Shown here: one piece after another, positions 35,535 to 44,103 of the stretch | How positions within the stretch are numbered: the first letter of the stretch is position 1 | Layout: each line of letters begins with the position of its first letter | Source of the DNA: Peptostreptococcus equinus | GTDB taxonomy: Bacteria; Bacillota; Clostridia; Peptostreptococcales; Peptostreptococcaceae | NCBI RefSeq assembly: GCF_027125355.1 | Contig: NZ_CP114052.1 | Location: 1,550,001 to 1,614,000 of the forward strand | DNA: 64,000 nucleotides | Direction of reading: 5' to 3' | The notes under the pieces: generated by a model | What the model saw: the letters and a program-made list of their open reading frames with translations, nothing else | Database searches by the model: none | What the model was told of the DNA's origin: nothing | Program-made: the position numbers and the translations under genes

Positions 35535-36533
35535 TTAGTCTTCTTCTCTCATCACTTGGCTTACTTTGTCTATAGCTTTTGAGAATGATATATACTGTGG
35601 ACAGGCATCATCACATCTACCACATCCGACACACATATTATATCCGAATCTTTCTTTAAAATCGTGAATTTTATGCATAGTTTTAAATCTCATTCTTTGA
35701 CCGTGCCTTTCTCTAAATGAATGGCCTCCAGCTATATTAGTATATCCATCAACTTGACAAGAAGCGTGTACTCTGCGCCTTTCTCCTACCTTTATATTTT
35801 CTTTATAGAAGATATCCTGCATAGAAAAACATGTACAAGTTGGACAGACAAAATTACATCTACCACAGCCAATACACCTTGTATCATATTCTCTCCACAT
35901 ATCATGATTTGCCATTTTTTCAAAATCTACTTCTTTAGGTACATCTACCATAAAATTATTTTCTCTAACATAATCGACTTCGAATTCAGTTTCTTCACCT
36001 TCAAATATCTTTAAGGAATCATCTACTAAATCTAAATATATTTCATTTCCTCTTACATTCATTCCAGCATCATAATTGTCCGCTTTATTTGAATCCATAC
36101 TTACACAAAAACAATTTCTAAAGCTCTTTGGACATCCTATTACAACAAACTTTACCTTATCTCTTAATCTTTTATAGAAATAGTCTTCTTCACCATTTCC
36201 AAGATAAATTTGATCAACTCTCTTTACTCCATTTAAATCGCATGCTCTGAGAAATACTAAAATATTCTTTTCATCAATACTAGTCTCTCTATATTCATCT
36301 TCAGTAAAATAAAATAATACCTGATTTATAGGCAAAAAAGTTTCTTTTGCAGAAAAATTTGATTTTCTTTCTAACTCCATATCTTCAAATTTTTCAACTA
36401 TATCATATTTAATAACATCAGTGTCTGAATATGTACCCCTTTTTTCAAATGATTTTGGTGCATAAATTTTATAAGTCTTACTCAATTCTGCTAATCCTTT
36501 GTCGAATTGTTCTACATTCAACTTTAATTTCAT
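35535..36533 (-). CDS. asrA: anaerobic sulfite reductase subunit A
   Basis: A 332-aa iron-sulfur subunit. CIGCGRCNFVCPTCTC and CVGCGRCDDACP are two [4Fe-4S] ferredoxin motifs near the C-terminus, and FLRACDLNGVKRVD and VIGCPKSFRNCFCVSM lie in the middle, as in AsrA and hydrogenase/formate-type beta subunits. Start of asrABC, which has its own upstream region (36534-36638) after the regulator's terminator. Length and motifs complete. Confidence 0.95.
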   Translation of the reverse strand: MKLKLNVEQFDKGLAELSKTYKIYAPKSFEKRGTYSDTDVIKYDIVEKFEDMELERKSNFSAKETFLPINQVLFYFTEDEYRETSIDEKNILVFLRACDLNGVKRVDQIYLGNGEEDYFYKRLRDKVKFVVIGCPKSFRNCFCVSMDSNKADNYDAGMNVRGNEIYLDLVDDSLKIFEGEETEFEVDYVRENNFMVDVPKEVDFEKMANHDMWREYDTRCIGCGRCNFVCPTCTCFSMQDIFYKENIKVGERRRVHASCQVDGYTNIAGGHSFRERHGQRMRFKTMHKIHDFKERFGYNMCVGCGRCDDACPQYISFSKAIDKVSQVMREED

Positions 36534-36623
36534 GTTAACCTCCCAATATAAAATACGCCTTACGCTAGTAAATTCAATATTTCTATTTGTTATAGTTATA
36601 ATTTTATCAGTCGAAAAACAAAA

Positions 36624-36647
36624 AAACTGTGATAATAATCACAGTTT
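36624..36647. promoter_or_regulatory. CRP-type site overlapping a terminator
   Basis: AAACTGTGAT-AATA-ATCACAGTTT contains TGTGA-N6-TCACA (36628-36643), the exact CRP consensus spacing. It lies at the stop of the Crp-family gene, about 95-110 bp before asrA. On the minus strand it is followed by a T-rich run, so it also reads as the terminator of aroD-crp. The regulator's recognition helix has the CRP-like R-E-x3-R pattern. Confidence 0.7.
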
Positions 36648-37322
36648 CTCACTTGTTTTAAAAAATCTATTTGCCTTTTTCATATCTACATAAAAATACT
36701 TATCTTCATATTTCATAATGTCTAATGAACTAAGATATTTGATAGATCTAGATAATGACTCTCTTTGACATCCAATCATTTTAGCTAAATATGTGATTGT
36801 AATCTTTAAGTCAATTTTTGTCATTTGATCATTTGACTTTATACCATGCTCTATTCCAAGTCTATATAATTTAGCTGCTAGTTTTTTATCTAAATTTCCC
36901 AGTACACCATTTTTTAATTGCCTATAAAGACGTCTAATTCTCTTTTCCATAAATATCATACAATTTCTGCTAAGATTATAGTCTTGACTCATTAATCTAT
37001 CAAATTCTTCGAATGTTATTCTAAGTATTTTACTATCTTCAAAACCCCAACATTCAACCGCAGATGTATTTTTTCTCATTATAGGCTGATTTATTGTATC
37101 TCCTGGTGTAAGTATAAAAATTATCCTGGACTCTCCATTTTCATTAGGTTTCGATAAAGTTATCTTCCCTGATAAGAGAAAGTATACGTATTTTAATTCC
37201 TGACCATCAGTATATAAGCATTGATTTTTCTTTAATTTAATTATATCACTACATAAAGCTACCTTATCTAAAGTTTCCTTTTTTAGACCTTCAAACACTT
37301 TAATACAAGTGTAATCAATCAT
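36639..37322 (-). CDS. Crp/Fnr family regulator, probable asr regulator
   Basis: A 227-aa protein: N-terminal cyclic-nucleotide-binding-like barrel (about 5-120), dimer helix (125-150) and winged helix ending in IGCQRESLSRSIKYLSSL. The recognition helix R-E-S-L-S-R matches the R-E-x-x-x-R of CRP, which reads TGTGA. Cysteines at 6, 24 and 35 do not match the FNR cluster spacing clearly. It lies directly upstream of asrABC on the same strand and after aroD (17-bp gap). The effector is unknown. Confidence 0.9.
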   Translation of the reverse strand: MIDYTCIKVFEGLKKETLDKVALCSDIIKLKKNQCLYTDGQELKYVYFLLSGKITLSKPNENGESRIIFILTPGDTINQPIMRKNTSAVECWGFEDSKILRITFEEFDRLMSQDYNLSRNCMIFMEKRIRRLYRQLKNGVLGNLDKKLAAKLYRLGIEHGIKSNDQMTKIDLKITITYLAKMIGCQRESLSRSIKYLSSLDIMKYEDKYFYVDMKKANRFFKTSEKL

Positions 37323-37339
37323 AAATTCCTCCTCTATTT

Positions 37340-38092
37340 CTAACTAAATAGGGCCATTTTATCTATCAGATTATCTATATCTACCTGACCTGGAGCAGAA
37401 TTTTTACCAACTGTTCCAAATGTAATAGCTGATCCAAATCTATTTCCACATATTCTACTAATAAAGCCAATATCAGACATAGATATAGCTATAAATGGTC
37501 TATCGCTATAATTTTCGTATATATCTTTACTCGCTGCAAGTAAGTTCATGACATCTTCGTTGCAGTTTGGCATATATGCTACTTTTGGTATATCTACATT
37601 CAATGACTCAATATACTTAAGATTTTCCATAATATCCTCTCTTGTAGGCGTGCTTTCAAAATTATGGATTGAACCTATCAATAGCACATTATTTTTATGA
37701 GCCAACTCAATTAATTCTTTCATATCATCTCCAATAGTGTTAACTTCTATATCTACAATATCTATTAAAGATGATTCTATAGCTAATTTGTTTAATTTAG
37801 TGTAGTAATCTCTATCTATATTTTTATGACCACATTCTTTATCCGTTCTAAAAGTAAATATAATCGGTATATCTCTTAACAAACTTCTCAACTTTTTCAA
37901 ACATATTAATATTTGCTCATAATTGTCATATGAGTTAAAATAATCTACTCTCCATTCAACTATATCTGCCTTCGTATCTGCAATCTCAGCAGCTGATTCT
38001 AATATTTCTTCAATTTCCTCTCCAACAATTGGAACGCAAATTTTTGGAGAATCTTTTCCAATTTCAACATTTCTAACCATATATGTTTTCAT
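37340..38092 (-). CDS. aroD: type I 3-dehydroquinate dehydratase
   Basis: Third shikimate-pathway step: 3-dehydroquinate to 3-dehydroshikimate through a Schiff base. Catalytic H143 (GSIHNFES) and K170 (PKVAYMP) fall at the classical AroD numbers; VEWRVDYF and the late SAITFGTVGKNSAPGQ loop are conserved. The ATG at 38092 follows AAGGAGGTACTT. It is upstream of the Crp-family gene in one transcript, away from other aro genes, so its placement is unusual. Confidence 0.95.
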   Translation of the reverse strand: MKTYMVRNVEIGKDSPKICVPIVGEEIEEILESAAEIADTKADIVEWRVDYFNSYDNYEQILICLKKLRSLLRDIPIIFTFRTDKECGHKNIDRDYYTKLNKLAIESSLIDIVDIEVNTIGDDMKELIELAHKNNVLLIGSIHNFESTPTREDIMENLKYIESLNVDIPKVAYMPNCNEDVMNLLAASKDIYENYSDRPFIAISMSDIGFISRICGNRFGSAITFGTVGKNSAPGQVDIDNLIDKMALFS

Positions 38093-38207
38093 AAGTACCT
38101 CCTTTTTCAAGCCGTATATATTTAATTATCACTTATTTTTCAACAAAATTATATTTAGCTTTATTATACTTATAAAGGCTAACTCGGGTCAATATCTTAG
38201 TGCAAAT

Positions 38208-38241
38208 AAAAAAGTGAAACAAATATTTGCTTCACTTTTTT
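38208..38241 (-). terminator. terminator of the selO transcript
   Basis: 17-base arms with one mismatch (AAAAAAGTGAAACAAAT) lie 78 bp past the selO stop, with T run on the minus strand. Confidence 0.85.
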
Positions 38242-38318
38242 ATAAGATATAAATCTTATTCAATTAATATTATTATTCAATTATTATAGTTGAGAAGTGT
38301 CTGAAATTCAAAAATTTC

Positions 38319-39791
38319 CTATGTCCCACAATATGTCTTATATTTTCTTGTAAATGTCTTTTCTACTTCTCTGTATTCTTTTTGTAATTCATTATGCTCA
38401 AATGGATTTTTTAATGCTTTTAGTAGCTTTTCAAACTTATCTATTTTTCCTGTTTTGCTAGCTTCTTCTAATGCTTCTTCTACTGATGAATTTCTAGGTA
38501 TTATAGCAGGATTTGAGGATTTCATTAATTCAAATGCTTGATTCTCTTTTGCTATCCCATTTTTAATTTCACTAGATAATCTTGTTTTCCACAAATCATA
38601 CCATTTTTTAAATTCATCTGATTTTGTAAGTCCATTTTCTTCTAAATTGTCAAATGTCAAATCTATAAATGTATTTGTATAGTCTGCTTTATACTTTTCC
38701 ATCAAGGCTAATAAGCCATAAACCAACACTCTATCTTCATCTTCTTTATCGCCTAGTAGACCAAGTTTTTTTCTCATTCCATTAAAAAATTCTTTATAAT
38801 AATATATATCAAATTTTTTGATTTTTTCACTTGCAAATTTTACAGCATCATCTTGCTTATCTGAAAATAGTGTAATCATTGCATCAGCCAATCTTGATAA
38901 ATCCCATACAGCTATTGATGGCTGATGTTCATAGGAATACCTTGATTTATAATCTATCGAGCTAAATACTGTAGCTTGATCATAGATATCCATAAAAGCA
39001 CATGGACCATAGTCAATAGTTTCTCCACTAATTGTAACATTATCTGTATTCATTACACCATGTATAAATCCAACCAGCATCCACTTTGCTACTAGCTTTG
39101 CTTGATTTTTTACTACCTCTTCCAAAAATTCTAAATATCTTTCTTGTTCGTTTTCTATTTTGTTTAAAAAAGGGTAGTGTCTATTGATTGCATAATCAGT
39201 CAGTGCTTTTAAATCATCCTTACTTGTATTTGTTGCAGCAAATTGAAAAGTTCCAACTCTCAAATGACTAGATGCTACTCTAGCCAAGACTGCACCTGGT
39301 AATAGGTTTTCTCTATATACATCTTCACCTGTCGCAATTACAGATAAGGCTCTAGTAGTAGGTATGCCTAATTCATACATAGCCTCCGATATTATATATT
39401 CTCTAAGCATTGGGCCAACAGCAGCCTTTCCATCTCCTCCTCTTGAGTATACAGTCCTACCACTACCTTTTAAATGAATATCATATCTTTTCCCATCTGG
39501 AGTTATATGTTCCCCTAATAACATAGCTCTTCCATCACCTAGCATCGTAAAATGCCCAAATTGATGTCCAGCATATGCTTGAGATATTGGCCCAACACCT
39601 TCAGGAAGCTTCGCCCCCGCCAATATTTTAATACCATCTTCACTTTTCAGTGCTTGTACATCTAACCCTAATTCTTTAGCAAGTAATTCATTTAGTTTTA
39701 ATAACTTCAAGTCTCTATATTCTCTAGGACCTTCATTTCTATAAAACATCTTGGGCAAAGCCTTATAGCTTGTATCTATATTCCAAGTCAT
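38319..39791 (-). CDS. selO: SelO protein adenylyltransferase (pseudokinase)
   Basis: A SelO/YdiU-family protein of about 490 aa with a kinase-like fold that transfers AMP to protein Ser/Thr/Tyr, linked to redox regulation. Typical blocks are YAGHQFGHFTMLGDGRAMLLGE, RTVYSRGGDGKAAVGPMLRE, MNTDNVTISGETIDYGPCAFMD and SYEHQPSIAVWDLSRLADA. The ATG at 39791 follows AAAGGAATGATATT; the longer frame to 39839 is not supported. Like other bacterial SelO it has no selenocysteine. Confidence 0.94.
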   Translation of the reverse strand: MTWNIDTSYKALPKMFYRNEGPREYRDLKLLKLNELLAKELGLDVQALKSEDGIKILAGAKLPEGVGPISQAYAGHQFGHFTMLGDGRAMLLGEHITPDGKRYDIHLKGSGRTVYSRGGDGKAAVGPMLREYIISEAMYELGIPTTRALSVIATGEDVYRENLLPGAVLARVASSHLRVGTFQFAATNTSKDDLKALTDYAINRHYPFLNKIENEQERYLEFLEEVVKNQAKLVAKWMLVGFIHGVMNTDNVTISGETIDYGPCAFMDIYDQATVFSSIDYKSRYSYEHQPSIAVWDLSRLADAMITLFSDKQDDAVKFASEKIKKFDIYYYKEFFNGMRKKLGLLGDKEDEDRVLVYGLLALMEKYKADYTNTFIDLTFDNLEENGLTKSDEFKKWYDLWKTRLSSEIKNGIAKENQAFELMKSSNPAIIPRNSSVEEALEEASKTGKIDKFEKLLKALKNPFEHNELQKEYREVEKTFTRKYKTYCGT

Positions 39792-39930
39792 AATATCATT
39801 CCTTTCTATATTATTTATTTTATTCCTTACATACATCAACTTATATATATTTTTTTATTCTATTATTTAATATATATTTTTTTATTTTTGTCTATATTAT
39901 TATAAGTATTATACCCTAATTTTTAATAGT

Positions 39931-39965
39931 AAAATATCCACCCAAAAACTTTAGGTGGATATTTT
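39931..39965. terminator. bidirectional hairpin terminator (ALDH side)
   Basis: 16-base arms with one mismatch (AAAATATCCACCCAAA) lie 38 bp past the aldehyde dehydrogenase stop. Confidence 0.8.
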
Positions 39966-40002
39966 ACATATAATCTCATTTACTTATAATATTTTTTTTG
40001 AC

Positions 40003-41478
40003 TTAATAGAATCCACTGCCCTTACCAGTCAAATCTATCATTATATTCTTAGCTTGTGTATAATTATCCAATATCATCTTGTGTGTTTCTCTACCTATAC
40101 CAGACTGCTTTACTCCACCAAATGGTGCTCCAGCAGGTATCTGATTATATGTGTTAACCCAGATTCTACCAGTCTTAATTCTTCTAGCTACATCTAATGC
40201 TGTGTCTATATTTTTTGTGTATACACCACCGCCTAGACCATATACTGATTCATTAGCCATTTTTATAACTTCATCAGCATCCTTGAACTTTATAATAACC
40301 CCTACAGGTCCAAATATTTCTTCTTGAGCTACAACCATATCATTAGTTACATCTACTAGTAGTGTAGGTTCTACAAAAGCTCCATCAGCAAACTGCGTTT
40401 TACAAGCCTTCTGACCTCCAACAGCCACCTTAGCACCTTCATTTTTACCTGTCTCTACATAACCTAATATTTTTTCAGCCTGTCTTATATTTACCTGTGC
40501 ACCCATCATTGTTTCTTCATCTAATGGATCTCCAACCTTTACCTTCTTGAATCTTTCTACAGCTTTTTTTACAAATTCATCATAAATGCCTTCCTGAACA
40601 AATATTCTTGAACCTGCACAACAAACCTGACCTTGATTGAATAATATACCTAATTGTACTCCATCAAGAGCTTGCTCTATATCACAATCATCAAAGAATA
40701 TATTAGCCGATTTTCCACCTAATTCAAGAGTTGCTGGTATTATTCTCTTGGCTGCTTCTATTCCTATATTTCTACCCACTTCTGTTGATCCTGTAAAGGC
40801 TAATTTGTCCAAACCTTCGTGCTGTACTAGGTAATCACCCGATCTAGAACCTCTACCTGTAATTATATTAATTACACCAGCTGGAATCAAGTGTTCTATT
40901 AATTTCATTAATTCTAATATTGATAATGATGTTGAGCTAGATGGCTTTAGTATTGTTGTATCACCTGCAGCAATTACTGGAGCAAGCTTCCAAGCTGCCA
41001 TCAAGAATGGGAAATTCCATGGTACTATCTGTCCTACTACACCAATTGGCTCTCTAAGTACTATACTTAGCTTATTTCCATCTAATACATTTGCTGAACC
41101 TTCTTCACTCCTTATTACCCCTGCAAAATATTTAAAATGATCTGCTGCAAGTGGTATATCAACATTCTTAGTTTCACGAATTGGTTTACCATTATCCATA
41201 GTTTCAACCTTTGCCAAGAATTCAGCATTTTCTTCTATTATTGCTGCTATTTTATCAAGTATATCGGCTCTCTGAGCTGTAGTAGTCTGTGACCAAGATT
41301 CAAATGCATCTCTTGCTGCTTTTACAGCTGCATCTACATCTTCGTTTGAAGCATCTGCTATTTCTGCTAAAAATTCTCCATTAGCAGGATTTATTGATTT
41401 CAAATAATCTCCATCCGATGCATCCATCCATTTTCCGTTAATATATAACTGGTATCTCTTTTCTGTTAAAATTGACAT
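40003..41478 (-). CDS. NAD-dependent aldehyde dehydrogenase
   Basis: A 491-aa ALDH-superfamily enzyme: Rossmann motif FTGSTEVGRNIG, general base Glu in TLELGGKSAN, catalytic C286 in GQVCCAG and EEIFGPVGVIIKF. Closest in feel to AldA/BetB-type enzymes acting on betaine aldehyde or aliphatic aldehydes. The osmoprotectant transporter next door makes betaine aldehyde oxidation attractive, but no choline dehydrogenase is present, so the substrate stays open. Monocistronic with a GGAGG site. Confidence 0.93.
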   Translation of the reverse strand: MSILTEKRYQLYINGKWMDASDGDYLKSINPANGEFLAEIADASNEDVDAAVKAARDAFESWSQTTTAQRADILDKIAAIIEENAEFLAKVETMDNGKPIRETKNVDIPLAADHFKYFAGVIRSEEGSANVLDGNKLSIVLREPIGVVGQIVPWNFPFLMAAWKLAPVIAAGDTTILKPSSSTSLSILELMKLIEHLIPAGVINIITGRGSRSGDYLVQHEGLDKLAFTGSTEVGRNIGIEAAKRIIPATLELGGKSANIFFDDCDIEQALDGVQLGILFNQGQVCCAGSRIFVQEGIYDEFVKKAVERFKKVKVGDPLDEETMMGAQVNIRQAEKILGYVETGKNEGAKVAVGGQKACKTQFADGAFVEPTLLVDVTNDMVVAQEEIFGPVGVIIKFKDADEVIKMANESVYGLGGGVYTKNIDTALDVARRIKTGRIWVNTYNQIPAGAPFGGVKQSGIGRETHKMILDNYTQAKNIMIDLTGKGSGFY

Positions 41479-41708
41479 TATTTACCTCCAAAATAATAAT
41501 TTGGCTTTTCGTCCGTCGTATTCGAAAATCCATAATTTACTGATAATACTTCTCTTATACTATCATTTTTTATTTAACTAATATAATATTACCCAGCATG
41601 AATTTTATTATTCATAAAAATATATTTTTATGAATAATTTCAATCTCTAAAATATCCATTACTTTATCTAATAATAGTTATTTTTTAAATAAATTTATTT
41701 TAAATAAA
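41479..41708. other. AT-rich intergenic region upstream of ALDH
   Basis: No gene seen. Close to the ALDH start is TTTTCG-N11-CGAAAA (about 41504-41526), relatively GC-rich for this genome and a possible operator. The remainder is AT-rich without a recognised signal. Confidence 0.4.
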
Positions 41709-41767
41709 AAAGAAGAGGTTTTGTGATGTCCACTCCTAAAAAGTTGGCCTCACTACCTCTTCTTCTA
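41709..41767 (-). terminator. terminator of the osmoprotectant transporter operon
   Basis: A long hairpin with AGAAGAGGT/ACCTCTTCT outer and GTGA/TCAC inner pairs, followed on the minus strand by TTTTTTATTT. It lies 13 bp past the permease stop. The inner loop is about 25 bases. Confidence 0.8.
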
Positions 41768-41779
41768 GTATTATCTCTT

Positions 41780-42415
41780 TTATGACGAATAATTTGTGAA
41801 CTTCTTTTCTAACCCTGCTAGAACCAAGTCAAAAATTACGGCCATTAATGCGGTTGGTATAGTACCTGCCCAAATAATTGCACTTCCGTTACTTACTGAT
41901 ATACCTCTAGAAATAATGTCTCCTAGACCACCAGCTCCGATGAATGTACCTATTGTGGCTATACCAACTGCGAGTACTAGCGCATTTCTAATACCACCCA
42001 TTATAACCGATAATGCTAATGGCATCTTTACTTTCATCATTACTTGCGATTTTGTCATACCCATACCTTTTGCTACGTCTAACAAATTTTTATTAACATT
42101 ATTTAATCCTGTACATGTATTTTTTAGAATTGGCAATAATGAATATAAAAATACTGTTGCTACCACTGTATTAGTACCTAATCCCATGGCTACCATTAAT
42201 AAAGAAAGTAAAGCCAACGAAGGAATTGTCTGTATTATATTAGCTATACCTATCGTAACTGCTGATAATTTCCTACTCTTACTAATATACATACCCAAAG
42301 GAATAGCTACTATGCAAGCAAACAATACTCCATATATAGATATTAAAAAGTGTGTAAAAAATTGTTCTAAAACTATAGCGCCATTTACCTGGTAATATTG
42401 TATTAGCTCTTTCAT
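41780..42415 (-). CDS. osmoprotectant ABC transporter permease (OpuCD/BilE-like)
   Basis: A 211-aa permease with five or six helices. The EAA-type loop is LLDVAKGMGMTKSQVMMKVKMPLALSVIMGGI, with GTFIGAGGLGDIISRGI after it, typical of OpuB/OpuC permeases for betaine, carnitine, choline or proline betaine. It pairs with the permease domain of the fusion protein upstream (27-bp gap). Confidence 0.92.
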   Translation of the reverse strand: MKELIQYYQVNGAIVLEQFFTHFLISIYGVLFACIVAIPLGMYISKSRKLSAVTIGIANIIQTIPSLALLSLLMVAMGLGTNTVVATVFLYSLLPILKNTCTGLNNVNKNLLDVAKGMGMTKSQVMMKVKMPLALSVIMGGIRNALVLAVGIATIGTFIGAGGLGDIISRGISVSNGSAIIWAGTIPTALMAVIFDLVLAGLEKKFTNYSS

Positions 42416-42442
42416 TTAATCACATCCTTATCTTCTTAAAAA

Positions 42443-44095
42443 TTACTTTTTAGATTTATTATTCAACATATCTTTATACATTGGTCTGTCTTTTAGAGGT
42501 TTGATTTTCTTTTCTTCAAAGTAGTTTTTTTCCTTTAAGAATCTTTCTGCAACAACCTTTGGTTCGATTTTTTTGCCATCAGATTCCGCATTTAATTTCT
42601 GCATAGTTTCACTACTTACTTCGCCCTCTAATTTCAGTAAAATTTCTTCTATTTCAGGATGTTCTTTCATAGTCTTTTTACTAATTACTGGACTGGCATC
42701 GTATGGAGGGAATATCCTAAGGTCATCCTCTAATACAACCAAATCATAAGAGTTAATTCTACCATCAGTTGAGTACCCAAGAACAACATCCATCTTTCCA
42801 CTATTTACAGCACTATAAACTAGTCCTACATCCATAGGTAAAACTGATTTAAAGTCAAATTGATATTTGTTCTTGAAGGCTCTATAACCATCTCCTTCTC
42901 TTTCCATCCAACTTGTATCTACACCTGCTTTTAAATCTTTTGCTATTGGTTTTAAGTCACTTACTTTTTTTAGATTATATTTTTGAGCAAATTCCTTCTT
43001 TACCATAAATGCATATGTATTTTCAAATCCATATGTTGGCATCCATATCAAATTAAATCTATCATAATAACCTTTTACAACCTTGTTTAATGCAAGTTCT
43101 GGATCTGTAATTGGATCCATACCTAATTCACCGGTCAAAGATGTACCTGTGTACATTATCGATGCTACATTTGCGTATTCTCCCTGCATTGTTTGGAAAA
43201 TTAACATAGCTGATGATAAATTGTTTATTGTACTAACCTTTTGTTTTGGGTAGTAGTGTTCTATCATCTGTTTTTGCATTTCACCTAAAATTTGTCTTTC
43301 AGCAGTACTACCACCTGCTATTACTATATCTCCTTTTCTTGCATCTCCTCCTAATCCGGGAAGTGAACAAGCTGTTAAAGACAAAGCTGTAAAAACAGCA
43401 ATTCCAGACATAGCTAACTTCTTAGCAGTCTTTGATTTCTTATTATTTTTTTTATTTTTTCTTATGTCTTCTGAACTTATTTTTGGCTGTACTGCTTTCT
43501 CAAGCATGCTTAATAAAAAGTCTACTAATAATGCCAATAAAGTTACTGGAACAGCACCTAAAATAATCATTGGTACATCAAATAGTGTAAGACCAGTAAA
43601 TATAAAATCACCTAATCCACCTGCACCTACATATGACGCTAGCGTAGTCCAAGCTATAACATATACCGCAGATAATCTTATACCAGACATTATTACTGGT
43701 GCTGCAAGTTTTAGCTGTATATCTTTGATAATTTGTGTAAAGGTCATACCCATACCCTTTGCTGCGTCTAGTATATTTTTATCTACACCTTCCATACCTA
43801 AGACTGTATTTCTTAATATAGGAAGTAAAGAATATATAAATATAGCTATTATAGCTGGTGTCTTTCCTACTCCAAATAATGGAACCATAATTGCTAGTAA
43901 AGCAAGTGATGGTATAGTTTGTAAAATCGATGCTATAGACATAACAATCTTTGATACGGCTTTATTTTTTGTAAGTAATATTCCTACTGGTACTGCAACT
44001 AAAATCCCCAAGAGTAAGGCTACCATAGATATCGTTAAATGCTCGCCAATCTTGACTAATAGATTTGCACCATTTGAACTCAAAAATTCTAACAT
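42443..44095 (-). CDS. fused permease + substrate-binding protein of osmoprotectant transporter
   Basis: A 550-aa fusion: an OpuCB-like permease (residues 1-205, KGMGMTFTQIIKDIQLKLAAPVIMSGI, SYVGAGGLGDFIF), a basic linker with many Lys, a hydrophobic segment ending in a lipobox-like SLTAC (C243), and an OpuCC/ProX-like binding domain (250-550, IVIAGGSTAERQILGEM, GYSTDGRINSYDLVVLEDD). The internal segment probably returns the chain to the outside so the binding domain is tethered extracellularly. Similar fusions are known in bile-tolerance (BilE) and betaine transporters. The ligand is not certain. Confidence 0.92.
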   Translation of the reverse strand: MLEFLSSNGANLLVKIGEHLTISMVALLLGILVAVPVGILLTKNKAVSKIVMSIASILQTIPSLALLAIMVPLFGVGKTPAIIAIFIYSLLPILRNTVLGMEGVDKNILDAAKGMGMTFTQIIKDIQLKLAAPVIMSGIRLSAVYVIAWTTLASYVGAGGLGDFIFTGLTLFDVPMIILGAVPVTLLALLVDFLLSMLEKAVQPKISSEDIRKNKKNNKKSKTAKKLAMSGIAVFTALSLTACSLPGLGGDARKGDIVIAGGSTAERQILGEMQKQMIEHYYPKQKVSTINNLSSAMLIFQTMQGEYANVASIMYTGTSLTGELGMDPITDPELALNKVVKGYYDRFNLIWMPTYGFENTYAFMVKKEFAQKYNLKKVSDLKPIAKDLKAGVDTSWMEREGDGYRAFKNKYQFDFKSVLPMDVGLVYSAVNSGKMDVVLGYSTDGRINSYDLVVLEDDLRIFPPYDASPVISKKTMKEHPEIEEILLKLEGEVSSETMQKLNAESDGKKIEPKVVAERFLKEKNYFEEKKIKPLKDRPMYKDMLNNKSKK

Positions 44096-44103
44096 AATAT
44101 CAC

